Source of the DNA: [Mycobacterium] zoologicum
GTDB lineage: Bacteria > Actinomycetota > Actinomycetes > Mycobacteriales > Mycobacteriaceae
Length of the DNA stretch: 64,000 nt
Reading direction: 5' to 3'
NCBI RefSeq assembly: GCF_020172665.1
Contig: NZ_CP083985.1
Location: 507,248-571,247, forward strand
Shown piece after piece: positions 14,469 through 25,058 of the stretch. The stretch's first letter is position 1; each line of letters opens with the position of its first letter. The notes under the pieces are model-generated. The model searched no databases. It saw only the letters and a list, made by a program, of their open reading frames with translations, and had not been told where the DNA came from. The position numbers were made by a program, and so were the translations under genes.

Positions 14469-15749
14469 GTGGTCATCACGCTCGGTGCTACGAACGATCC
14501 AACCGGGCCGGCGAGCGCCCGGATCAGGCGACGTCCGAAGGATCGCAAAGCGCAGATCACCCGGGCGGCCGCCGAGACTTTCAGCTCGCAGGGCTACGTC
14601 GCGGCCAATATGGAATCGATCGCCGCCAAGGTGGGGATCTCCGCTCCAGCGCTTTATCGCCATTACCCCAATAAATATGAGATGTTCTCCGTTGTAGTGC
14701 GCATGCTCGGTGAGCATCTGGTCGACTGCACCGCGTTCGTCGACGACGTCTCGGACGCCGAAATGCAGAACGACGCGGCCGCGGTGCTGGATCGAGTGGT
14801 CGACGCGCTCATCTCGTCGGCGATCCGCGACCAGGAAGCCAGTGGCCTGTACCGCTGGCATCAGCGCTACCTGCAACCCGATGACGAGGCTGCGTTGATG
14901 GCGCAGATTATCCGGGTCAACCGACGGCTGCAGCGTCCCCTACTGGTGATGCGCCCGAAGTTGAGCAGATGGGAGCGCTGGACGTTGTCGGCCGGTCTGC
15001 TCAGTGTGACCGGCAGCGTCATCGGGCACCGGCTCGACATTCGCGACACCGAGATCAGGCCGCTGCTCCTCAAGGCGGCGCGGGATCTGGCGGCCACCGA
15101 ACTGCCCAAGCAGGGCGCCGTCGAGGTCCCGCAACCGGCGGTGTGGCGCATCTTCACGCCGGCCGCCGGGCCGTACGAGGCGCTGTTGCACTCGGCGATC
15201 CTGTTGTTCGGCCGGAAGGGCTACACCGAGACCAGTGTCACCGAGATCGCGGAAGCGGTCGGAGTTCCGGCTTCCGGCGTATATCGGTACTTCTCCAGCA
15301 AGAGCGACATCCTGACCACCGGCCTGCAACGTGCCATGGATCGGTTCGCCGGGGAGATGTCGGCTATCGCCGGCGTCTTCGTCGAGCCGAAGGAGACGCT
15401 GTCCCGGTTGACCCAGGCATACGTGGCCACCGTGTTCGCCAATCCCGAGCTGACCGCGGTTCACGACACCGAGCGGGTGAACCTCGGGCCCGCAGAACGG
15501 GAACTGCTGCGGGACTCCGAGCGCGTGTTCGTCGACACCTGGGCCAAGCCGCTGATGGAGACCCGGCCGGAGCTGAGTCGGATGCAAGCCCAGTTCCTGG
15601 TGCATGCCCTGACCGAGGTGGTGGCCGACATCGGGCGGGTGACCCGCCAGACGAATCTGGCGGGCAAGGTGGACCAGCCCGTCGACTCCGACTATGCCCA
15701 GGCGTGCCTGCGTGCGCTCATGGAGTCGATCGTGCTGGGCAGCAGCTGA
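14469..15749 (+). CDS. Tandem TetR-family transcriptional regulator (two TetR units in one chain)
   Basis: One 426-residue chain with two complete TetR/AcrR helix-turn-helix units. The first spans about residues 26-75 (QITRAAAETF ... APALYRHYPNKYEMF), the second about 237-285 (LLHSAILLFGRKGY ... ASGVYRYFSSKSDIL). Each is followed by a helical effector-binding region. Usual TetR proteins are about 200 residues, so this is a fused or duplicated regulator. GTG 14469 is the start. It converges on a Baeyer-Villiger monooxygenase gene with a 20-base gap. GACAC (14435-14439) and GTGTC (14449-14453) upstream form a weak possible operator. Confidence 0.88.
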   Translation: MVITLGATNDPTGPASARIRRRPKDRKAQITRAAAETFSSQGYVAANMESIAAKVGISAPALYRHYPNKYEMFSVVVRMLGEHLVDCTAFVDDVSDAEMQNDAAAVLDRVVDALISSAIRDQEASGLYRWHQRYLQPDDEAALMAQIIRVNRRLQRPLLVMRPKLSRWERWTLSAGLLSVTGSVIGHRLDIRDTEIRPLLLKAARDLAATELPKQGAVEVPQPAVWRIFTPAAGPYEALLHSAILLFGRKGYTETSVTEIAEAVGVPASGVYRYFSSKSDILTTGLQRAMDRFAGEMSAIAGVFVEPKETLSRLTQAYVATVFANPELTAVHDTERVNLGPAERELLRDSERVFVDTWAKPLMETRPELSRMQAQFLVHALTEVVADIGRVTRQTNLAGKVDQPVDSDYAQACLRALMESIVLGSS

Positions 15750-15769
15750 CGGCTGGATCTGGTTGCGGC

Positions 15770-17254
15770 TCAGGCGATCTCGTAGTCGTCCAGCGGGAAC
15801 CGGGCGCCCTCGCGGACGGCGTTACGCACCGTGGTTGGCCGCAACAGCGTCGCCTCACCGCTCGGGTTGAAGTAGTACGACCGTGAGCCCGCGCACTGGC
15901 CGGCGTAGAACACCGTGCGGTCCAGTCGCTTGGTCATGTCGTCGAGGAATCGGGTGTTGGCGGCCTCGGTCACCTCGAAGGTGGTCGCATTTCGGCGCTG
16001 CACCTCGCCGAAGAGCCGGCCCATGTGCCGCATCTGGTATTCCATGGTGTTGAAGAACGACAGACCGCAGAACGCATACGGGCTGGCCAGGCTCAAGAAA
16101 TTTGGGAAGGCCGGAATCGACACGCCCTGGTATGCCTGGAACCTGTTCTCCCGCCACCACTTTCCCAGATTCCGCCCATTGCGCCCGACGATCTCGATGG
16201 CCGGGAAGTTCGCCTCCCACATGTCGAAACCGGTGGCCAGCACCAGCGTGTCGATTTCGGTCTTGCGCCCGTCGGTGGTGACGATCCCGTCCGGGTCGAC
16301 CCGCTCGATTCCGACCGTCTCCAGGTGCACGTTCGGCTTGGTGAAGCTGCGGTAATAGTCGTTGGACCAGCTGGGGCGTTTGCAGCCGATGTCGTAACTC
16401 GGGGTCAGTTTGGCCCGCAGTTCCTTGTCCCGAATCGAGATGAATCGGTGGATCTTGCACAGGTCCATCGCGCCGATGGACAGCCGGCGGAAGTAGGGGA
16501 AGTTGAGGATCCCGACGAACGTCATGAACCCCAGCAGACCGTCGGTCACGTACCGTAGCCCCCGCTGGGCCAGCGGCACCCGGGCGAACAGGCGCTGTAC
16601 CGCCGGCGAGATCCCGAAGTCCAGCTTGGGTGCCACCCAGATCGGGGTGCGCTGGTAGACGGTCAGGTCGCCGACGGTCTTGGCCAGCTCCGGAATGAGC
16701 TGCACGGCGGTGGCACCCGTTCCGATCATGCCGACCCGGCGACCATGGAAGTCGTGGGAATGGTCCCAGGCGGTGGTATGCACCACCTTGCCGTCGAAGC
16801 CGGCGATCCCGGGGATGTCCGGGGTGTGCGGCTGGGACAGGAATCCGGTCGCGGTGATCAGGTAGCGGGCGCTCAACGTCGTGTCGTCGGCCAGGCTCAC
16901 CTGCCAGCGCTGCGCCTCCTCATCCCAGCGGGCGCTCTCGACGGTGGTGTTGAACCGCATGTGGCGCCGCACGTCGTACTTGTCGGCGACGTGCTCGGCG
17001 TAGCCCTTGAGTTCCGAACCGGTGGCGAACAGCCGTGACCAGTTCGGGTTGGGCTCGAACCAGTAGGAGTAGGTGGTCGAGGGGATGTCGACGGCCAGGC
17101 CGGGGTAGCGGTTGACGTGCCAGGTCCCGCCGAGGTCGTCCTCCCGGTCGAGCACCACGATGTCGTCGTAGCCGAGCTTCTTCAGCTCGATCGCCGCACC
17201 TATCCCACCGAAGCCCGCACCCACGATGACGACCTCGAACTGCTCCGTACTCAT
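15770..17254 (-). CDS. FAD-containing (Baeyer-Villiger-type) monooxygenase
   Basis: Flavin monooxygenase of 494 residues that likely inserts oxygen into ketones using NADPH. The FAD motif GAGFGGIGAA is near residue 12, the fingerprint FDGKVVHTTAWDH near residue 155 matches the BVMO FxGxxxHxxxW(D/P) signature, and the NADPH motif is GTGATAVQ. LATGFD near residue 370 is also typical. ATG 17254 follows TACCGT by 7 bases (17262-17267), so the message may be leaderless. It is divergent from a FabH-like gene. Not at this locus in M. tuberculosis. Confidence 0.9.
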   Translation of the reverse strand: MSTEQFEVVIVGAGFGGIGAAIELKKLGYDDIVVLDREDDLGGTWHVNRYPGLAVDIPSTTYSYWFEPNPNWSRLFATGSELKGYAEHVADKYDVRRHMRFNTTVESARWDEEAQRWQVSLADDTTLSARYLITATGFLSQPHTPDIPGIAGFDGKVVHTTAWDHSHDFHGRRVGMIGTGATAVQLIPELAKTVGDLTVYQRTPIWVAPKLDFGISPAVQRLFARVPLAQRGLRYVTDGLLGFMTFVGILNFPYFRRLSIGAMDLCKIHRFISIRDKELRAKLTPSYDIGCKRPSWSNDYYRSFTKPNVHLETVGIERVDPDGIVTTDGRKTEIDTLVLATGFDMWEANFPAIEIVGRNGRNLGKWWRENRFQAYQGVSIPAFPNFLSLASPYAFCGLSFFNTMEYQMRHMGRLFGEVQRRNATTFEVTEAANTRFLDDMTKRLDRTVFYAGQCAGSRSYYFNPSGEATLLRPTTVRNAVREGARFPLDDYEIA

Positions 17255-17317
17255 GAAAATCACGGTACCTGACCGGCGGGTAACCAACGAAGCTCGTCAA
17301 CGCTATGGTTAGACGCC

Positions 17318-18319
17318 GTGAGTGAGATTCGCCATCCCGCGGCCACCCGGTCGGTAGGCCTGCTCAGTGTCGGCGTGTGCCGGCCGTCGCGGGTGGTCAC
17401 CAATGACGAGATCTGCCAGGGCATCGACTCCTCCGATGAGTGGATCTTCTCCCGCACCGGCATCAAGACCCGGCGCTTTGCCGCGCAGGGGGAGACCGCG
17501 GCCAGTCTGGCCATCGAGGCCGGCCGGCAGGCGTTGGCCAACGCGGGGCTCGACGGCTCCGGCGTCGACGCGGTGATCGTCGCGACCAGCACCAACTTCC
17601 GTCAGACTCCGTCGAGCGCGCCCGCGGTGGCCGTGGCCCTCGGGGCGCCCGGTGTCCCGGCGTTCGATGTGGCCACCGGGTGCGCCGGATTCGGCTACGC
17701 GCTGGGGATCGCCGCGGAGCTGCTGCGCGGACGGACCATGAACACCGCGCTGGTGATCGGCTCGGAAGTGCTCTCGACGACCATCGACATGGCGGACCGG
17801 TCGAACTGCTTCATCTTCGGTGACGGTGCCGGTGCGGTGGTTCTCGGCGAGACTCCCGTCCACGGGATCGGGACGACGGTGTGGGGCAGCGACGGCGAGA
17901 ACTGTGATGCGATCCGCCAGGACATCGACTGGATCAGCTACACCGAGCAGCCCGACGGTCCGCGGCCGTATCTGCGGATGGACGGCGGTGCGGTATTCCG
18001 TTGGGCCGCATTCGAGATGAGCGGTGTGGGCCGGCGCGCCATGGAGGCTGCCGGAGTCGGGCCGCACGACATCGACGTTTTCATTCCGCACCAGGCCAAC
18101 GGCAGGATCAATGCCCTGATCGCCAAGAGCCTGGAACTGCGTCCCGACGTGGTGATCGCCAATGACATCGAGAACACCGGCAACACCTCGGCGGCGTCCA
18201 TACCGCTGGCCATGGAGCAGCTGCTCAGCTCCGGCGCCGCGAAATCCGGCGATCTGGCGCTGCTGATCGGATACGGCTCGGGCCTGAGCTACGCGGCCAG
18301 CGTCGTCGTGCTGCCCTGA
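17318..18319 (+). CDS. 3-oxoacyl-ACP synthase III (FabH/KAS III-like)
   Basis: Condensing enzyme of the thiolase fold, 333 residues. The catalytic triad is visible: Cys122 in ATGCAGFGY, His in [10 protein letters not shown] and Asn in [10 protein letters not shown]. The C-terminal [10 protein letters not shown] is typical. Canonical mycobacterial FabH is encoded elsewhere, so this may be a paralogue acting in a special lipid or secondary pathway. GTG 17318; TATGGT lies 8 bases upstream. It is divergent from the BVMO, with TAACCA (17281-17286) and TGGTTA (17306-17311) as inverted half sites between them. Confidence 0.9.
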   Translation: MSEIRHPAATRSVGLLSVGVCRPSRVVTNDEICQGIDSSDEWIFSRTGIKTRRFAAQGETAASLAIEAGRQALANAGLDGSGVDAVIVATSTNFRQTPSSAPAVAVALGAPGVPAFDVATGCAGFGYALGIAAELLRGRTMNTALVIGSEVLSTTIDMADRSNCFIFGDGAGAVVLGETPVHGIGTTVWGSDGENCDAIRQDIDWISYTEQPDGPRPYLRMDGGAVFRWAAFEMSGVGRRAMEAAGVGPHDIDVFIPHQANGRINALIAKSLELRPDVVIANDIENTGNTSAASIPLAMEQLLSSGAAKSGDLALLIGYGSGLSYAASVVVLP

Positions 18320-18320
18320 A

Positions 18321-18947
18321 TCAGCCCAGCAGTCGCAGCGCGGCGTCGACCGCCAGGGCCGGCACGTCGAGCGTTTTCGACGCCAGATCGTGTCGGGCAC
18401 CGGTGATTTCGACGACGTCGTGCGGCGCCGGGATCAGATCGGCCGCGGCGCGGATCTGGGTCGGCGCGCCGAACGGATCCGAGCTGCCGTGGGTGAACAC
18501 GGTCGGCACGCCGATCGCGGGCAGATGCTCGGTGCGCAGTCGCTCCGGCTTGCCGGGCGGGTGCAGCGGATAGGAGAACAGCGCCAGCAGGTCCACCGGG
18601 ACGCCCCCGTCGGCCACCACCATCGATGTCTGCCGGCCACCGTAGGAATGCCCTCCGGCGATCAGCGGACCGTCCGACAGTCCGCGTGCGTAGCCGATCG
18701 CCGCGGTGATGCCGTCGCGGTCGCCGGCGCCGGATCCTGACGGCGGGCCCTTGGGCCTGCGCCGCCGGAACGGCAGGTCGTAGCGGATCGCGAGGTACCC
18801 GCGCCGTGCCCATTCATCGCAAAGTCGTTGCAGCATAGGCGAGTCACGGTTCCCCCCAGCGCCGTGCGTCAGCAGCACCACGCCGGCGGGACTGCCTGCC
18901 GGGGCGTGGACGATCCCGGCGATCTCCGCCGGATCGTCGCGGGTCAT
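18321..18947 (-). CDS. Alpha/beta-hydrolase family protein (Rv0421c-like)
   Basis: Hydrolase of 208 residues (dienelactone hydrolase-like). It has LLTHGAGGN as the oxyanion region, the nucleophile elbow GGHSYGG, and a late Asp/His pair in THGSSDPFG and GARHDL. ATG 18947 overlaps the thiD stop (ATGA), so it is the last gene of the thiC-thiD operon, as in M. tuberculosis (Rv0421c-Rv0422c-Rv0423c). A role in thiamine metabolism is not shown. Confidence 0.87.
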   Translation of the reverse strand: MTRDDPAEIAGIVHAPAGSPAGVVLLTHGAGGNRDSPMLQRLCDEWARRGYLAIRYDLPFRRRRPKGPPSGSGAGDRDGITAAIGYARGLSDGPLIAGGHSYGGRQTSMVVADGGVPVDLLALFSYPLHPPGKPERLRTEHLPAIGVPTVFTHGSSDPFGAPTQIRAAADLIPAPHDVVEITGARHDLASKTLDVPALAVDAALRLLG

Positions 18948-19773
18948 GCCCACAGTCGGAACAGCGGAGAGACCGGGCCGTGCCCGTGCCCCAGCGGGTA
19001 GGCGGCCCGCAGGCACTCGGTCACCCAGCGCTTGCCGAACGCCACCGCCTCGGGGAGTGGCAAACCGTGCGCCAGTGCCGCCGTCGTCGCCGCGGCCAGG
19101 GTGTCGCCGGCGCCGTGGTCATCGGTGGTGGACACCCGCAGCCCGGGGAACTCACGGAAGTCGTTGCCGTCGTAGAGCAGATCGGGACTGAACTGCGCCG
19201 AGGGAAGATGACCGCCCTTGACCAGCACCCAACGTGGGCCGAGGGCATGCAGCGCGCGGGCCGCCGCCCGTTGGGATTCGGCATCGACGACGTCGATGTC
19301 CACCAGCAGGCGCACTTCGTGCAGGTTCGGCGTGACCAGCGTTGCCAGTGGAAACAGGCTGTCGCGCAGGGCGTCCAGCGCCGAGGGGGCCAGCAGCGCA
19401 TCGCCGTGCATGGATGCCGAGACCGGATCGACCACCAGTGGGATCGCAAGGTCGAGGTCTCGCCACGTTGTGGCCACTTGCGTGATGATCTGCGCCGAGG
19501 CGAGCATCCCGGTCTTGGCCGCGGTGATCCCGATGTCGGGGACCACCGCCGTGATCTGTCCCGCGACCGTATCGGCGGGGATCTCGTGAAAACCGCTGAC
19601 GCCGAGGGTGTTCTGCACCGTGACGGCGGTGACCGCCACGCAGGCGTGTACGCCGAGCAGCGCGAAGGTGCGCATGTCCGCCTGGATGCCCGCGCCGCCG
19701 CCGGAATCGGATCCGGCAATGGTCAGCACCCGCGCCGGTGTGGTCGCGGGTGCTGACAGCGGCAGGAACTCCA

Positions 19774-19774
<1 letters not shown>
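18944..19774 (-). CDS. thiD: Hydroxymethylpyrimidine (phosphate) kinase ThiD
   Basis: Phosphorylates HMP and HMP-P to HMP-pyrophosphate. It has 276 residues and a ribokinase fold. Motifs are [16 protein letters not shown] at the N-terminus, [12 protein letters not shown] and the anion-hole/catalytic [14 protein letters not shown] 19774 shares its first base with the thiC stop (TAGTG), so translation is coupled to thiC. Confidence 0.95.
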
Positions 19775-23424
<3,650 letters not shown>

Positions 23425-23467
23425 ATCCACCGATTTTCGTGTACGGCGGGACCGTCGGCACACAAGG

Positions 23468-23527
23468 TAGTTGACAAGACAACTATCTAGCCTCTAAAGT
23501 CTGGGTAGTTAGTTGACAATGAAACTA
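23468..23527. promoter_or_regulatory. Twin 18-bp operators of the DoxX gene
   Basis: Site 1 is TAGTTGACAAGACAACTA (23468-23485), a perfect TAGTTG-N6-CAACTA inverted repeat. Site 2 is TAGTTGACAATGAAACTA (23510-23527), with 15 of 18 bases the same. The two starts are 42 bases apart, four helical turns, so a dimer on each site would sit on the same DNA face. Site 1 covers the -35 box and site 2 covers the start of transcription. The pattern suggests a MarR/HxlR-type repressor. Confidence 0.7.
23471..23500 (+). promoter_or_regulatory. Promoter of the DoxX gene
   Basis: TTGACA at 23471-23476 and TAAAGT at 23495-23500 are separated by 18 bases, a good SigA-type promoter. The start would be near 23507. 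The -35 box is inside operator site 1. Confidence 0.55.
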
Positions 23528-23549
23528 TCTTAAGTGGAGGGATCAACTC

Positions 23550-23975
23550 GTGGACATCGTGATTCTGGTCGGCCGCATCCTGTTCGGCGCCGTGTTCATC
23601 GGCGGTGCGCTGGGGCACCTCACTCAGATCGAGCCGATGGCCGCCTACACCGAAAGCAAGGGCATCAGGCCCGGCAAGCCGGCGGTGGTGGCATCCGGCG
23701 TGTGGATGCTCGCCGGTGCGACCCTGGTGATCCTGGGCGCCTGGGCCGACCTGGGCGCGCTGATGCTGGCGGCCTTCCTGCTGCCGACGGCGTTCATCAT
23801 GCACCCGTACTGGGCTGAGCAGGACCCGCAGGCCAAGGTCAATGAGCAAAACCACTTCATGAAGGACGTTTCGCTGGCGGGTGCAGCCCTGGCATTGTTC
23901 GGGTTCTTCGTCACCGCCGGTGCCGGCACGGGATTGCAGCTGACCGGCCCGCTGTTCGCATCGCTGGCCGGCTAA
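23550..23975 (+). CDS. DoxX-family membrane protein
   Basis: Small membrane protein of 141 residues with four predicted helices, starting MDIVILVGRILFGAVF. DoxX proteins are linked to quinone or thiol oxidation and electrophile stress in actinobacteria; the reaction here is unknown. GTG 23550 follows GGAGGG by 8 bases. It has its own regulated promoter with two operators and a strong terminator, so it is monocistronic. Not part of the M. tuberculosis order. Confidence 0.85.
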   Translation: MDIVILVGRILFGAVFIGGALGHLTQIEPMAAYTESKGIRPGKPAVVASGVWMLAGATLVILGAWADLGALMLAAFLLPTAFIMHPYWAEQDPQAKVNEQNHFMKDVSLAGAALALFGFFVTAGAGTGLQLTGPLFASLAG

Positions 23976-24000
23976 GTCGGCACGTTCGACGAGGCCCCAC

Positions 24001-24035
24001 GGCCCGGTTCTGCGCGACGGTCGCAGAACCGGGCC
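24001..24035 (+). terminator. Strong hairpin terminator after the DoxX gene
   Basis: GGCCCGGTTCTGCG (24001-24014) and CGCAGAACCGGGCC (24022-24035) form a perfect 14-bp stem with a 7-base loop. There is no long T tract, which is common for mycobacterial terminators. Confidence 0.8.
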
Positions 24036-24145
24036 GTTGCGATCTCGATCTGGTACCAAAGTGACTGGTGTGACTACGCTGACGCCCCCTCGTGGAGGCG
24101 ATCAGTGCACGTCAGGGGCACGGGACACGCCCATGAGCTGTGGAG

Positions 24146-24174
24146 TTGACCGGGCCTGGTCCGTGGTGCACTAT
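24146..24174 (+). promoter_or_regulatory. Predicted promoter of the M-box leader
   Basis: TTGACC (24146-24151) and CACTAT (24169-24174) are 17 bases apart. Transcription would start near 24181, just before the riboswitch P1 helix. The stretch 24036-24145 holds nothing else I can name. Confidence 0.5.
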
Positions 24175-24187
24175 GGACCACGCAAGC

Positions 24188-24350
24188 ACCTCGTTAGGTG
24201 AGGCGTCTGCACGGACACAGGCCACTGACCCCGAACGTCGAAAGACGCCCCGGGTCAGGACAGCTCCTCCCGGCTTAAGGGTTGAGCCCAAGTGGCTTCC
24301 GGCCCCCGGGGGGCAGGACACGCCGTGCAGTGCCGAAGCTCTGACGAGAG
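24188..24350 (+). promoter_or_regulatory. M-box (ykoK leader) magnesium riboswitch
   Basis: The leader has the conserved M-box blocks in the right order: CTCGTTAGGTGAGGC (24190-24204), CCACTGACCCCGAACGTCG followed by AAAGACGCC, CCGGCTTAAG (about 24269-24278), then CAGTGCCGAAGCTCTGACGAG ending near 24348. CTCGTTAG pairs with CTGACGAG to make P1. M-boxes sense Mg2+ and switch off Mg2+ transport and related genes when Mg2+ is plentiful. Here the downstream genes are two very small reading frames, not an obvious transporter. M. tuberculosis has M-boxes before Rv1535 and PE20. Confidence 0.93.
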
Positions 24351-24447
24351 GGGTGCGGTCTTCCGACAGTCGTCGGAACTGCCTCCCAAAGCATGCGGTG
24401 AAACCGGCGCGTCAACGCGCCCGCGACCGAGAGGAGGTGAGGGACGA

Positions 24448-24528
24448 ATGAGTTCCGGTGATAGTCCGAGCCGATATTTGACTTCTGTTCCGTCCCCATC
24501 CGCACGGTCGCATACCGCCTCCAGCTAA
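24448..24528 (+). CDS. 26-codon reading frame after the M-box (possible regulatory uORF)
   Basis: ATG 24448 follows a very strong ribosome site (GAGGAGGTGA, 24431-24440). The 26-residue peptide begins MSSGDSPSRYLTSVPS and is rich in Ser and Pro, with no membrane segment. It sits between the riboswitch and the 64-residue gene. Two hairpins precede it: TTCCGAC/GTCGGAA (24361-24378) and GGCGCG/CGCGCC (24406-24421). The strong ribosome site suggests real translation; the role could be regulatory. Confidence 0.5.
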   Translation: MSSGDSPSRYLTSVPSPSARSHTASS

Positions 24529-24585
24529 GCCACGATCTGGCCTCTGGCTCGTCGCGCAGCGCCGTTACGCGACTAGGAGGCCATC

Positions 24586-24780
24586 ATGGTTGCGATCGCA
24601 TACACCGACATTCAGGCGCCGGCACCTCGTGCCATCAGCACGCCGAAGAAGGTGGACAGCCGCCCGGCTGCTCCCGCCTCAGACCCGTTGGTCGACATGA
24701 CCTCTCGTCTGCTCAGCGGTCCGCTGCACCAGATGTACGCACTCCTGTGGCGCGTCGGAGTGCTGACCGTAAGCAACTGA
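24586..24780 (+). CDS. 64-residue protein under M-box control (function unknown)
   Basis: ATG 24586 follows TAGGAGG (24574-24580). The protein begins MVAIAYTDIQAPAPRA, has a Pro/Ala-rich basic middle and ends in a hydrophobic, possibly amphipathic helix (SGPLHQMYALLWRVGVLTV). It is not a known Mg2+ transporter. In M. tuberculosis a small protein gene, Rv1535, is also M-box controlled; whether this is its homologue needs an alignment. A hairpin (24551-24556 with 24568-24573) abuts its ribosome site. It converges on the ctpH operon with a 2-base gap. Confidence 0.7.
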   Translation: MVAIAYTDIQAPAPRAISTPKKVDSRPAAPASDPLVDMTSRLLSGPLHQMYALLWRVGVLTVSN

Positions 24781-24782
24781 GG

Positions 24783-25058
24783 TCAAACCTCTTCGAGCGC
24801 CTCGCCGAGTTGCTCGAGCACATCGTTGCGGTGGTTGCTGGCCAGAATGTGGCCGGCAGCCACCGCAACTGCTACCGGCCAATCGATGATCTCGAACGCG
24901 GCCAGCAGCGCCAATCCGCCGTAATAGGCCAGCTGCTCGGGCCGCGGAACCGTGACCTTGCCGAACAGCGGCAACTCCACCGCGAAGCCCTCCGCCTCCC
25001 GGATATGGGCCACCGCCTCGCGCTGCGACGACGAACGCCGCGGCTTGTCCGCCATCAT
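24783..25058 (-). CDS. Small membrane-associated conserved protein (Rv0424c-like)
   Basis: Protein of 91 residues, the same size as Rv0424c. It has a basic N-terminus (ADKPRRSSSQR), one hydrophobic stretch (YYGGLALLAAFEIIDWPVAVAVAAGH) and an acidic C-terminus. ATG 25058 overlaps the ctpH stop (ATGA), so it is coupled to ctpH and may assist it. Function unknown. Confidence 0.82.
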   Translation of the reverse strand: MMADKPRRSSSQREAVAHIREAEGFAVELPLFGKVTVPRPEQLAYYGGLALLAAFEIIDWPVAVAVAAGHILASNHRNDVLEQLGEALEEV

